Positions 11,520 through 23,560 are shown, counted from the first letter of the stretch. The stretch: 64,000 bases of DNA from Chalara sp. BL73 (GCA_918026815.1 CAKJVC010000081.1:62001-126000); one strand, 5' to 3'. Program-made: numbers and translations. The notes: generated by a model not told the origin, from the sequence alone.

Positions 11520-12480
11520 GTTAGCTTGGAAGAATGGATGTTGGGTTTGGTGTGTGATGTCAAGACCCGTGTTGTGTAGAGGGGGAGGGGCCAAAGGAGC
11601 AAAACAGCGGGCAGATTCATCAGGGGGTTAGATGGAAGTACTATGCCGAGATAAGGAGGAAGTTCCACGTGACATATGGACGTACAGTTCAGTGAAGAGA
11701 TATGGAACTAGATCAGACCAGATCAAACTCGATTTAAACTTGTTCCTTGTTCAGATCATGAGACGGGACAGCAGAGACTATTGAAAAAAGGACCCAGGAC
11801 CAAGCCAATACTTAGAAATGGCTACTGTACAAGTTGAATCTGAAATCACATCTTCATTCTCAGTCAATTCACTGATTGTTCGGATGATGGGACTGCCAGT
11901 CTTGGCAAGCCACCATGTCTGGCGCTATGATCCCTGCCAAACCCATTTCAGCCAATCATGTACCTGGTCACATCACAAGGGAGCCCCAAGCACATGGGGC
12001 CGAAATTCTCCAGCGCGTGATTTGGACCAATCAGACAGCATCATTTGGCCCCTGGTCTCGATTTCTGATCGTCCAACATGAAGCAACTTCGGATTGTGGC
12101 TGTAACCTGGAGCGTCGGAAAGTGTCTAAAAGGTTCAGAGTATCCATCGGCACGGATGAAAATATCTCGCACTAAGCGTACTTGAGACCATTCCTCGAAA
12201 CATCAAGCCGGTCACCGCTGGATGAACCGTTCTTGATCCTAAAAACCTGCCACATCCCCCCCCCCAGTCTCAGTCCACCGCTCCCTTCTTCTTCTGCTTC
12301 TTCTGAGTTGACCTCTATCTCTATATCCGTTCGCTTTCACTCTATCTCACTCTCTTTTTCTTTCTCGTGGCAGGCCACATCTTTATTTTGGAGGATCCTT
12401 CTATCTAATCACCCATCTCTTCTTGTGCTTATTCTTCTTTTCGGGATCCTTTCAGAAGAGAATACCTCGTCGCCGCCGCC
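11520..12480 (+). promoter_or_regulatory. intergenic with pyrimidine-rich leader
   Basis: No gene supported. Roughly 12250-12440 is strongly CT-rich (CTTCTTCTGCTTCTTCTG and similar), typical of fungal promoters or 5' leaders just before a transcription start, and leads into the ATG at 12481. Confidence 0.45.
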
Positions 12481-12969
12481 ATGTCTGTCTCGCCATTTAC
12501 CCGCCTTTTCCTCCTCTTGGCCATCTTCTACACCTCGGTGGCAGCGCTGTCGGTTAACAACCCTAATGCCAAACCTCTAGCACCACGACAAAGTCCCACT
12601 GCGAATACTGCCACCGATGCCACCTGCCAGAACTATGCAAGGGTCGCCAATCTTTCCACCGTTGCCCTGAACTCGACGTTGCGCGCCGCCTTCCTCCGCT
12701 CCATTAACTTGGGCACCGACGCCGCCTCCAGCCTTCTCGACACCCAATCCCCCAAGCTATTAGCCATGAAGTTTGACGAGGACTTAAATACGCGATGTGG
12801 GAATCTATCAGCCATTGCCCTCGAAGCTGCCGGGACCAACTTGACCGCGGGCACGGTGTTGGGGATCAAGATCATAGAGGCCGTGGGGATTGCGGTCGAT
12901 GCGCCTCATTTGCCCATCATCATGGTGCTCTTCATCATCATGTTCGGCGGAACATGGATATCCTTGTGA
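12481..12969 (+). CDS. small secreted/membrane-anchored conserved fungal protein
   Basis: Single exon, 162 aa. It has a clear signal peptide (FTRLFLLLAIFYTSVAA) followed by a Pro/Asn-rich spacer and a domain with two conserved Cys (ATCQNYARVANLST and LNTRCGNLSA) and several NxS/T sites. The C-terminal segment, APHLPIIMVLFIIMFGGTW, is hydrophobic and could be a TM anchor or GPI signal. It is similar in style to a widespread uncharacterised family of fungal secreted proteins. The start ATG follows a GCCGCCGCC context. No catalytic motif is visible, so function is unknown. Confidence 0.7.
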   Translation: MSVSPFTRLFLLLAIFYTSVAALSVNNPNAKPLAPRQSPTANTATDATCQNYARVANLSTVALNSTLRAAFLRSINLGTDAASSLLDTQSPKLLAMKFDEDLNTRCGNLSAIALEAAGTNLTAGTVLGIKIIEAVGIAVDAPHLPIIMVLFIIMFGGTWISL

Positions 12970-14583
12970 GCGAGAGATGCCATGGGTTGGAAGCGCGGGA
13001 TGGAGCATATCTGTTGTCGTTCGGTGACCAGGAGTTTGGGAGGGACCGGGGGTGCTAAGGACTTACTCAATGATCGTGGGTGGTTGCATGGCAGGATAGA
13101 GCGAAGTACATACCATAGGGGTCGTATACTCGAAATCAAGATGTTTTAGCACCTCAAATTTCTGCCGTAATCATAGCCGTGCTAGTTGTTTTGATTATAT
13201 GGACACCTGCAATTCAGTGACGAGATGTGCATGATATTGCAATGGGGCAAGCGCTATGCGGTCGAAATGCTTCTTTCCTCCCAGTCATCCTAATCGCTCT
13301 AATCCTCCGTAGTAATTATTTGGTAGATCATTGCAAAGGCCACCACGGGAACTTGTAGCATTTGTTTATACAGCACAGTGTGTCGCGATGCTCACGACCC
13401 TTCTCTCTTCGGCATCATATCCATGTTCGTCGACGTAATAGCCAGAGTGCCCGTGCCCATCGTTCAAGCTTTATCTTTGGTGGATGTGCTGGTGTGTTCT
13501 AGCAAACCCTCTAGCACCGTCCCTTCTAAAACCTCCTATCATCTTATGAACTCTGTCCCATATAGCTCGCTAAGGCCGATTTGATACTCTGGAGGCTTGG
13601 TTGTTTTACCTCTTTCCTGACTGATACTTTATGCACATTATAATTTAGTTTCTCTCCTTCAAAACTCCGTCAAGGGCTTTGTTTTGGATGTTCATTGCTT
13701 GGCAGATTGACATCACGTGCCATGGCTTCTTCTAGTAGCAAACAGAACCCAGCCTTTACAATCAATAATTTGCATAAGGATGAGCACAACAACGAAAATT
13801 AATCACTAAGAACAATTCCACGCTCTATTCAGCAGGACATTTTGTTTGGCGGTCATGTTACAGTTAGAGCCTCATCGTCCTACCAAAGCATCAATTAGGA
13901 TAGGTTTAAGAAAGTGGATTTAAACCCCTGGTACTAATGGTGCATTTGCAAAGTTTTAAAGACCGTAGACAACAGCAATAGCATATCGTGCGATATAGCT
14001 TTACGAATATTCACTGCTGATCTATGTTCTATTCTATATTTCTATATAATATTACAATATCTCCTAGGACTTCGCAAAGGTTCCCAGGTCATGTGATCAC
14101 ACCATAAAAAATATCTGAAACCGTCCGAGCCCTCCGCGACATGTCTGGCGCGAGGCTAGGAAGTTCTTTCAAGCCTGCGAGAAAGCAGAACCTCATTTTG
14201 AATATGGCATCTAGCACCCCAAGTCGTGGTGGCAGCTACGCCTGTTGAGTCTATGAAGTTGACAAGTATTGGCTCCCTATGAAGCGAGGCAAAGATATAG
14301 AAGCTTTGAATTTAGACACTCGTCCCTGGAGATTTCAATCCACGATTGGCACATCTTGTGTTCTTCACCTCCCAAAGACTTACAAATACAATATTCACTA
14401 CCGTATTGATATACGTAGAATTGATTGTAGGTCAATACCTTAGGGAGGAACCTGCACAAAATATATTCTTTGGGCCTACTGGACAAACTTCAAAATTCGA
14501 AAACATTCGACATTCTCCTTACTTCTGACATATTCTGCCTGCCAAAGAAGCTTTCCAGCTCAGCTTGATGAGAAAGAAGAACA
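12970..14583. other. intergenic, no gene seen
   Basis: 1.6 kb of moderately AT-rich sequence. Frames at 13378-13584 and 14277-14528 lack codon bias, domains or splice support. Confidence 0.5.
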
Positions 14584-15653
14584 ATGGCTGTTGCTGATCT
14601 TCCAAGTATCTTCACTGAGATTGAAATATTAACCGCGCGAATCGAATACGCAACCTTAAACGAAAATCGCCTCCACATTACGTGTATGCGTTGCAAGGAG
14701 AGAATTCAGGAAGACCACTATTACTGCCATGATTGCCCCCTAAACTCTGATAACATATGTGCGGGTATGTGAAATGTCCTCAGAAGCGACCTCGGCACCC
14801 CAAGGGTTAATGATATGCTGACTACTAACATGGAACAGGTTGTGCTTCTGCTGGGCTCTACTGTCCTATCGAAACTCACAAGTATGTCAAGCAATCTTTT
14901 TCCGCCCATGGAACCTCAAGACACAGAGTCGGTCAACCAATCGGATACAATGAAACCCGTGCAATGCTTTCCCGATTCCCGTCCCTATACCATCTACAAA
15001 GTTTCGAAGTCCCCCAAAGTCTCTTCCAGAACGAGCATCGATTCATCTCCAAGACCAATCCCCGCGAAATTCTGATATACACCGATGGAGCCTGTATTCG
15101 CAACGGTCAAGATAACCCACGAGCAGGTTTCTGCTTCGTCTATCGACCCTCGGTATATTCTCAGGCCGGGAAGCTCATCCAGGGAGGAACGGTCAGCAGT
15201 CGCCTGGAAGATAGCGGCCCAACCGGTCAAATATTCACGCCAACGAGTAACCGTGCCGAGCTTCGCGCCGTGATCGCCGCACTCCAGTTCCGCGACTGGT
15301 TCAACGACTGCAACCGATCCTGGAGGAGCATTGTCATCGCTACGGATTCCGAATACGTGGCACTAGGCGCTACCCAGTGGGTGGAGCACTGGGAGAGCAA
15401 TGGCTGGCGTACTTATGGTCAGAAGATGCAGCAGCGTGTCGCCGTCAAGAATCAAGACCTGTGGAGGCTCCTGATGGTTGAAATCCGGAAGCTGCAAGCT
15501 GTTGGTGTTTGCGTTAGCTTCTGGAGAGTTTCGAGGCAATACAATCAACGGGCGGACCAGTTCGCGAAGCAGGCTTGTGGGCGGGCGGTGAAGACCAATT
15601 TTGAGGTTATTACAGAGAGAGGCCCGGTCAGCCTCCGGTTTGAGCCATATTAA
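14584..15653 (+). CDS. ZZ-type zinc finger fused to RNase H domain
   Basis: Two exons, 14584-14764 and 14839-15653, give 331 aa; the 74-nt intron splits a Gly codon and joins cleanly. Residues about 30-80 carry CxxC pairs (CMRC, CHDC, CAGC, then YCPIETH) spaced as in a ZZ zinc finger. Residues about 138-310 are an RNase HI fold with the four acidic residues in place: D143 in YTDGAC, E201 in NRAELRAV, D230 in ATDSEY and D300 in RADQFAK. RNase H cleaves the RNA strand of RNA-DNA hybrids. ZZ fingers usually bind proteins or histone tails, so the finger may target the nuclease. Kozak context (AACAATGG) supports the start. The lack of a retroelement neighbour argues for a host gene. Confidence 0.85.
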
Positions 15654-16656
15654 ACAAAGTAGTTTGTTCCTTTACGGGACCTTGAAAGGGCGCGGTTTGC
15701 TATCTTGTATTAGCCTGCTTGGAGTGTCAAACTGTACTGTACGAGGAGCTTGGTGTCTGACTAGCCGTAAAGTAGGCGGCATATAGAATCACGCATCGTC
15801 CTTTCATCAGGTTCTTTGCACATGGTTTGGTATTATAACGAGATCCTAAGACTGGTTTCTATTATGTATTTTTGCTGCCAATCATAATATCACTTCGTTC
15901 TTCCCACATTCTTTGTCGTTCTTGATCAGTGAAGCATTACTCTTTCAAAATATCTAGAAAACTGCCTCAATAATTTTTATTAATTCCTTATTGTAAGTGA
16001 GAAAGTGCTTGATCTGGTTCTTGAGCTACAGGTGCGATCTTATATCGTTTAGCCTCGTGTGGATGTGACATTGACATTTACTATTTTTGCTAGCTAAGTT
16101 ATGAATTTAGTTTTCTTCCTGTAAGCCGCCCACGAAGATCAAGGCTACATAAGACGATTCAGATACCAAGTTCCTTGTGGAATGCTATTTCCATTGGGCT
16201 ACATATGAGAGATTTAAAGCCGTCCTTCTATCTCTTCCCCTTTTTGGCAAGATTATTCAGGTTCTTTCCCATGCGCAAATTGTTTGTAATTTCTTATACG
16301 CATGAGGCAATACACTTGAAAGATCAGCCCAAAACGAGCGTCAAACTGTCAAATTATTCTTCAACACCATAGAAAGAGAGAAGCAAGTGATTAGGGTTCT
16401 CGCTTGTCCCTGACAACCTGGAAGGGGCCTTAACCCACTAGAGCGTGCTCCACCTAAAATGTTCCGATGGTAGCCCTACATGATGCCAAGAATGCTGCAT
16501 CTGCAAGGCTGCAATTTACAATCTTACTTTTGTAAATTGTCGTGTCGCGGACATGCGATTCTTCAAGATGTTCGCCTTCAGCCATCCGTCGCTCCTGTTA
16601 AGTTTCGGAATGATAGCAGAAAGCTTCCAGAGAATTTACAACTCTAAGCTTCTACA
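15654..16656. other. intergenic, no gene seen
   Basis: AT-rich spacer with no supported frame. The last 100 bases are the leader of the NIS1-like gene. Confidence 0.5.
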
Positions 16657-17725
16657 ATGCTTCCCTCAGTTACTCTAGCGACTGTTTTCGGTCTGCTGTT
16701 TGGCCTGGCTCATGCGAAAATCTTGTCAATAAAAGTCAGCAATAGCAGCAATGTGATTGCAGGGTCCGATACAAAAGTGACCATTGAACTGGGAGAGCCG
16801 TCAGATTCAAGATATGCACCGGTAAACTTTACGGTTGGAATCTACAGCAGTGCGGTGAACTTTCCGATATGTAAGCAATCCCTCCCAGATGTAGATTCAA
16901 ACGAAATACTAATACAGAGTAGGCAATCTTATAGCCTCTGTCCCAGCCTCTAATACCGAGTTTACGGTTTCTATACCTCCCTCCATAGGACCATCTGGCT
17001 ATCTCTACCGCATATGGGTTACCCAATTCAACTCCGAAAATATCGTCTCTTCTGATAATGGTGAGCTGTACTCCTCTGTCTTTCGCCTCAACAACGCGAC
17101 AGGAGTCTTCACCACATACGAGGTAATTCCATATGGGTTCTTTGGAGGCACATTCTACGGTGATAGTGATAAAGGGATACCTCTCCTTGAATGCTCCATG
17201 TACGACTGCGCACGCCAATGCTACAAGCTCTATCCGGCATCCTCAAAATACAATGGTCCTTATTCTTCTGATACAACGATAATTGACTCTCGATATATAA
17301 CGTGTTTAGAGGCATGTCCTGGAGCGCCAATCCCTTTCCCAAAAGATGGAAAGGCGGAAACTACTACACTTACGAGTGCCCCAAAAGCAACTGCTACCAG
17401 TACCATCACGGATGTGCAGCCTGATCCCAACTGCGATGTCGAGAATGGGCATACATCATGCGGAAGGGAGTGTTGTGCAGTTGGCATACACTGTTTCTAT
17501 TGGAACAACTGTTTGGGAAGTGACGATAGTGTGGCGGACAGTGTTAGCTTCACTATTTCCGGTGGATCATTTCCGACTTCGACTGGGACGACGACTGCTG
17601 GAGGGCTCGGAATATCCGCAACGACGGTGATGAGCACAAGTTCGTCGAGTAGAGCCCAGAGAACACAGGTTCCGGGCCTCATCTCAGGTGTTGCTGCAAT
17701 TGCAAGGGCTTGCAGATATATTTAA
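16657..17725 (+). CDS. NIS1-like secreted protein with Cys-rich and Ser/Thr-rich tail
   Basis: Two exons, 16657-16870 and 16920-17725, give 339 aa. The intron acceptor must be the second of two AGs (16918-16919), because the first creates a stop. A signal peptide (TLATVFGLLFGLAHA) is followed by about 120 residues with the pattern of the NIS1 Ig-like fold: IAGSDTKVTIELG, then NFTVGIYSSAVNFP, FTVSIPPSIGPSGYLY and LYSSVFRLNNATG. After it comes a Cys-rich region (LLECSMYDCARQCY, CLEACPG, CGRECCAVGIHC) and a Thr/Ser-rich stalk that ends in a weak hydrophobic tail. NIS1 proteins are secreted fungal effectors known to act on plant immune kinases. Here the extra Cys-rich part is unusual, and the family call rests on pattern, not alignment. 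Confidence 0.65.
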
Positions 17726-17798
17726 TGACATATGGCCAGGCAGATCATCTTACACGACGTCACAAAGCATCAAACAGTACTCATAATTGCCATATCAT

Positions 17799-19465
17799 TC
17801 AAACCGACCACATCTGCCAAGTCGTGACAGCTAATGTCATCACACTGGTGAGATATGCAGCAACACTAAAAGCGCCCTGAATATCCTTCTTCCAGACAGT
17901 CCAGCACACCGCAAAAACTACACCAAGAAGTAAGGATAGGCCAAAGAGTACCGTGACCGCGAGAGAGTTGTTCATGACTTCGATAAAATGCAGGCCCCAG
18001 CCCATATTTCCTTCAATTATATCGGGCTAGAAACACAGGGGCGCGTTCCTTCTCTTCGGGATATGGCGGAGGTAAAGAGAAGTCTCTGATGGAGAAACAC
18101 TGCAATTGGAGAAAAGATGCAACATGTGCTCTGGACCTATCGGTGGAACTTTCTTGGGCGGTGGCGGAGGCTCGAAGTCGTAATCTTCCGTGGTTGGTGG
18201 GATCTTGTCAGCAATAATATGGTCCACAAAGTCGTCGGGACATAACTCGAACTGTGTACATTCTTTAGCGATGGTCTGACTGAACTGAAAAAGATCTTAC
18301 CTCTACAAACTCTATTTTTTTCAACTTGAACAGTATTTTCTCTTTCCACGACCTTTGCGAGAAGTATGCCTTCCTTAAAGCTTGAAAAAACACCGCATCT
18401 GTGAGCTCTCTTTCTGCTTCGTTCTTGCAAAGGTGCAACGGCGCAAGTTTTGTTGCATATGGCTGCTTCTTGAGACACATATGCAGCCATCTGCACTTTT
18501 GAGCTGGCAAGCATTGCAAGGCAATTGACTTGAGAGTTGACTTGGTGGAGAACACCGGAAGGAGTGACGATCGGAGCCCCGAAACCCTGCGTCGTGCTCC
18601 TACAAAAGCATTGTTGACCTTTGAAATAAGCCCTGTCATTTTCCCGCCAACTTCTTGCGTTACTCGTGCGTGAGTTATATATCCAGCGTCGATAAGCTTA
18701 GTTGCAAATTCAGTCACACTGCCATCTATCAGTTCTTGGAAGTCATCGTGGGATCGATAACCACATCGCTTCGTATCATGGTCAGCATTTTCCGTTGATA
18801 TATTGTTTTCATGGCTGGATCTTACTCACGCATGTCCATTCTAAGCGCCAATTGTCTTTTCCTAAAGGCTTCGGTGCAATATCGAAGGTGATTATTGAAA
18901 GCGCCATCCTTGCAACACGATTAAGCTTGTTCAAGAATGGAGTAATCAAAACCTTGCACAAGTTGAACATTCCGAGTACTGCGGAGAGGACGGTTTCTAT
19001 GCAATGGTTTCTGAATACCATGTCTGCCACATGTGGCACCTTATTTGAGTCGTCAGAAAGTCGGAGCCTCGACTCAATGTTTGATTCGGGGGAAACCTTT
19101 TGCTGCGAAACGAGCTGTGGCATTGTAAGATCTTCACCGGTATCATCGACGGGCTTGGTAGTAAATTGGGGACTAAGCTCAGTGCCCGACTGAGCTGGAG
19201 GCTTGCTTGTAATATTGAACGCGCCGGAGGGTCTTGGCGGCCAACTAAGGTCCTTTGAAGCTGTTTTTAACGTGTTATTGTGCGCCACTGGTAGCTCGAT
19301 GATCCCCAGGGATGGTGCAGCAAGATAAAAAGCCCAAACAGCAGAAAACCAACAAACACCACAAGCACAAGCACAACGTAGTAATAGTGCCACAGGTGGT
19401 TCGAAAAAATCGCATAAGCATACTACAGCCCCGAAAGTCGAACAAAAAGCCATTACACCTTGCAC
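17799..19465 (-). pseudogene. conserved fungal membrane protein, interrupted by one in-frame stop
   Basis: Three exons (18830-19465, 18301-18768, 17799-18251) join in phase into 519 codons. The protein resembles an uncharacterised family common in Pezizomycotina. It has an N-terminal hydrophobic part, then WTCRCGYRSHDDFQEL, which is a CxC metal-binding-like motif. This is followed by KLKKIEFVEFELCPDDF, PPIGPEHMLHLF and a C-terminal GWGLHFIEV motif with two membrane helices (VLFGLSLLLGVVFAVCW and a shorter one). A TAG at 18027-18029 sits inside the conserved stretch between RNAPLCF and PDIIEGN. No plausible intron removes it without losing conserved residues. It is one transition from CAG or TGG. 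Annotated as a pseudogene; readthrough or an assembly error is possible. Confidence 0.7.
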
Positions 19466-21486
19466 ACGCCTAGTTCTCTAAGTGAGTGCTTCATCCTATT
19501 ACTATAAAGCTTACATTTGAGCCTCTCGCCTCTGCTCCGTACCGATGAGCATAGTAACACACAATGCGAGACATAAACTAAATTCATTAGCATATTAGCA
19601 GGATGCAATTATTATGGCGATTTATAAGAGCGATAGAGTTCGTATAGTTAAGATTGACGAAGCAAAAGCTTACGCAGTAATTGCTATGCTGGTAAGACGT
19701 AAGTATAGGAGGATCAAGGCAATATCGTAAGTATCTGCAGGAGTTCCTTCCGTCCATGAGTACGTATTTGCATCGTTCCCTTGAGGAATAGGTGTGGCGC
19801 CGGCCACCTGTTTAAATTGAGGTACCTCCATGCTAGATGTTTCAACTTTCGGTGCACAAAGATGTTCTTGAATATTGCTTTCTTCGAACAGTTACAAAGA
19901 CTAAGAGCTGGAGGTTCGGATGCAGCTGTGCGTCCAGCCTCGCTCAGCCACGGTCACATGTGGCAATCTCAGGCGGTACTACATATATGATTGAGGCTTT
20001 GAGCCTAATGCTTTGCGTTTTGTTGACCATGTTTTAATAATCTTTTCTACTACCATTACAGCACCGTCCTTATACAGCAATGTTCCTCATTCGATCTTGC
20101 TCACCTGTACAGTCAGTGTCGGAAGCCCCCAGGACTAATTTAACAAATCGAACAATGTAAGATTGGAGAAAATTTGGGATTATTTGTTTTATCATGCCTC
20201 GCATCAGAGCTTTGATAGATAGCAGTAGAAGTCTCGCATCGGGGCTAGTATCCATGTCTTATTCCCGAATTTTGATCAGGTTTTCTACAATGTCAGGGTG
20301 GCCACGCAGGCCAAGACTAATGGGTGCCGCAGATACTCCTTTGTGTCTAGGATCCTCTTTATATTCTCGCTCAAGAGATTTAGTAGTTACTTCTTGCTTC
20401 CAATGCAATTAGTAGCCGTTTTCAGTGGGCAGCTCTACGTTCAATTCCCTCCTTGTGATCATCTCCACTTGGTATATATTTAGGATGTCATTTTTAGGCT
20501 TCACACACTTGGCAGGTAGTGGCCAAGCGTCTCTACACCCTCCTGCTTTCTTGGGAGCTTTGACAAGCTCGCGTGCCATTTCGATTTGTAGATATTACAA
20601 AGCGATCACCACATGTCAGGAGGTAATTCGAGAGCAACTTCATGATCTTATATCTCAAAAGCAGACAGTACGTTAGCGCTATGTGAGCTATGACGGTGAT
20701 GAATACGTCTTTGAAGTTTCGAGCTTTCAAGCACATTTAACTTCTTGGAAGCCACATTCTCTTTTGTCGAACCTGAATTAGTTTTGATCTCGACACAACG
20801 TAAATTGGATTGTCAAGGCATAGCTGGAGCTGTAGTGTGCAATTTGCGACGAGCAAATAATAGAAACCTTACAATCTTTTCACAAGTTGAGTATAAAATG
20901 AAATTGCTAAAAAATTGATATTTATTTCTTGGAGTTATAGCCCCCCCCAAAAAACTACTTTATAAATCGAAGTAAACTAAAACAGGTTTGTTCCTTGCTT
21001 ATTTAGTTAAAAGAAATATTAAATCTAACATAACAAAACAAATGAATAGTAGGACAAACTTGCATTTCGTTACTTGTATACATCTTGTTTATATTTTATA
21101 ATTTCTAAATTGTTTGAACGCTATAAAAATCCTATATAATGCATGATATTCTAACTGGGAGTAAAACTTTCAAAGACAACCTGAGTTATACAAAGTAGTA
21201 AATAATAAACCCAAAAAGTCGGTACATCTAGGGATCAAGTTAGGTGAAGTTCTGGCACTGAATCTGTAAATCAAGCAGGCACATCTTCAGGCTCGATTTT
21301 CACAAGCAACACAAGAATCACGTAAAAAGAGAGTTTGGCGAAGGCATTTTTATATACCTAGATGGCAGACTACTAGATCTTGTAGCTCCTCCATGGCCAA
21401 AGCAGGTTCCAGCCAACATGTCTGCCTGCAGTCCTGCACGTAATCATTGAATGTCTATGCCGATTTCTACCCTTCTTAAACGCCCT
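19466..21486. other. AT-rich intergenic region, no gene seen
   Basis: 2 kb without a supported gene. About 20860-21250 is very AT-rich with A/T homopolymers, which fits decayed repeat or RIP-affected DNA. Short frames elsewhere look random. Confidence 0.5.
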
Positions 21487-21958
21487 TCAACGTCTTCGTC
21501 TGTTGTTCCCGTTCCTCGATGTACGCCCCCCGCGACCGTTGGTGTTCTCCTGGGCTGGCGTTGCGGCGTCATTGTCGGCGTCAGCGCTCACGCGCTCGCA
21601 CCTCTCGCCGCCATCACCATTACCGCAGCGGAAAGGGAGTAGGCAGCAACCGTCATCGATAAATTGTTCAAGTCCGTTAGCGCCTTCGCCGAGGGATACG
21701 CAGTCAGGGCCGTCAGGGAAGCCGCAACTAGAGTCATTTATTAGCGAGTCGGATCTTGAACTGTTTTATTCGCAATCATATTACGAGAAGACACATCGCA
21801 GGTCGAAAGAGGAATGGTGAGTTAGCACGTGGCCAAGCTAGGAGTGCTCAGAGTTGCTTGTAACAATGGAATGGGTGACAGCTGTTGGAATTGACTTACC
21901 CATTTTGTGCGACAACGCTCGAAGCAAAGACAGCAGCAACGATAAATAGGAACTTCAT
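21487..21958 (-). CDS. small secreted cysteine-rich protein (effector candidate), three exons
   Basis: Not visible as a long frame: exons 21901-21958, 21795-21837 and 21487-21727 give 113 aa with matching phases (introns 63 and 67 nt; CTAAT branch before the last acceptor). The signal peptide is MKFLFIVAAVFASSVVA. The mature part has six Cys (CGFPDGPDC, DDGCCLLPFRC, GGERC), giving a knottin- or hevein-like density, then a basic Asn/Arg tail ending RNGNNRRRR. A TATAAAG box lies 123 nt upstream. The middle exon, with few Cys, is the least certain part; a single 173-nt intron would break the frame. It resembles small secreted proteins of plant-associated fungi; no family recognised. Confidence 0.6.
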
Positions 21959-22080
21959 TTTAATGTTCAGGACGTTGGAAATCTGTCCAGCAGATGAATG
22001 AAAGTATTAGAGATAGAATTGAAGTACAGTAAAATGTAGAATGCGCAGTGGGCTGGTTATAGAGCAGAGGATGGACTGGC

Positions 22081-22087
22081 CTTTATA
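22081..22087 (-). promoter_or_regulatory. TATA box of small secreted Cys-rich gene
   Basis: TATAAAG on the minus strand, 123 nt before the ATG at 21958, in a pyrimidine-biased leader. Confidence 0.45.
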
Positions 22088-22958
22088 CCTTCAAGACCTA
22101 CACAAACTCACAGCGCTCAACTGACTCACAACAATCCACATTGTCTTACATTTTGTTCGTTCTGATCTTTCGCATAACGAGTTTCTTCACAGCTTTCAAA
22201 CATCTTGGCGCTGTGTCGGCTACCGTTAAAGTTTTGCGGGGTTTCATCTGTTCATTTGGTTAGGATGAGCCGAGACAGGGATTCCCCTGAATATCCGTAT
22301 TGAGCCTTTTAATGCCGGGTCTGCTTCAGCCATGTGTCACAACAATCCCAAGACTAGAAAAATATTATTTCTATTATGAATCATTATTGAAAAAAAAAGT
22401 CTAAGTGTTGGAATGCATGTGCATAGTTTCACGCGTTCCATCGGATCGCGGGGATTGTGGATCTTCTACCACCTATATATCTACCTGGCAATCGGCCGTA
22501 GCTTAGAACAATAATCAACGAATACCAGAACCACACCAGCAAGAGCGTAGTCACAGCTACTACGCCTTTTGCTACGTGGTAGATATTCCGACACTAAGAC
22601 ACAAATCGAAGCACACAAGACTTGGACCTGAAATTTAGCGCTCTCCCATGCCCTATTAAACTTGCACTGATTGCCTGCTGTTTCATTACAATGCCGTTTG
22701 GTGTGCCACTAGTGCGAGAGGTAAAATACTGTCTTTAATTAAGACCACCTTGACTCGACTCAGACTTCGGTAAGGCACTATGAAGTTTTGCAATTATTGG
22801 CTAAGTATTGTGTATCTTTTGAATATCCCCTTTGTTTCCTACCTGTGATCACTTGGTTCTGGGTTAAGTAGTGGCTTTGTTGCACATTGCAAACTCCAAC
22901 CCTCGTTATCTAGCTATATATATCGCCTCCCCCCATCCATGTCTCGAGAGGATAGACA
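22088..22958. other. intergenic, no gene seen
   Basis: Upstream flank of the small secreted protein gene. No supported frame on either strand. Confidence 0.5.
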
Positions 22959-23560
22959 TCAACTGAAGTACCCAAAGGATAGTTTGGGAGATATTAGGAC
23001 GCTGGATGGAAGGGCTGAGTCATGAGTGGCTATCTTGAATGGGTCAAAAGCAGGATCATTGTACACTCGATGCTGCTCGATAGATGAAGTCACCAGGTTA
23101 GGCTCCTTGGTAAGTTGACATTTTATGTTGTAGCTAGAGCATTCAAAGCAAGTAGCGGCCTCTGTAGTATCACTTTTGGCTTTCCTCTCTCTACAGAAGT
23201 TGCGGCTCGGGTCTTTCCTTCTCTGTCGATAAGGTCTCTTCTGAGCTAGGCGATTCATGGCAATAATAAACCTACCTAATGGTTTTGGGTAATTATGGGG
23301 GATATCACTAGAAGCTCTCGAATCCATTTTTATGGCCAAGGCATCAAGGCCATTGCTAAGTGGATAGCCATGAAGTGCTTTTTTTTCGCGAAATATATGT
23401 TCTCAAATTCCACAAAACACATCGGACCATTCTGCTTGGTGTGGAAATATAGTTGCTTGTACCCGCGTTGTTTCGAGAATATCCGCTTAAACTCTTCGAC
23501 AAATGTATCGAGGTGGAGTCTGCTCACTCATAGAGTGTTACATGGCGGATTTAGGATTTC
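22959..23560 (-). pseudogene. relic: Whi3-like RRM fragment followed by decayed Zn2Cys6 domain
   Basis: Reading down the minus strand, NPPCNTL, then [24 protein letters not shown] and ALHGYPLSN match the C-terminal RRM of Whi3-type RNA-binding proteins. The reading crosses an in-frame TGA (23528-23530) and a frameshift in an A-run near 23380. The same frame then continues through about 45 unrelated residues into RNFCRERKAKSD and CFECSSYNIKC. These match a Zn2Cys6 DNA-binding domain in which the first and third Cys are lost (R/N and S). Two unrelated domain remnants fused by decay or rearrangement are the simplest reading. It lies beside an AT-rich island. Not functional as read. Confidence 0.55.

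Noticed and set aside
12182..12580. 132-codon plus-strand frame overlapping the secreted protein start
   Set aside because: It reads the CT-rich leader as Ser/Leu repeats and overlaps the real frame at 12481; no domain.
21503..21820. Plus-strand frame of 105 codons antisense to the small secreted gene
   Set aside because: The opposite strand gives a signal peptide, ordered Cys and matching splice phases; this one gives only Pro/Ser-rich text.
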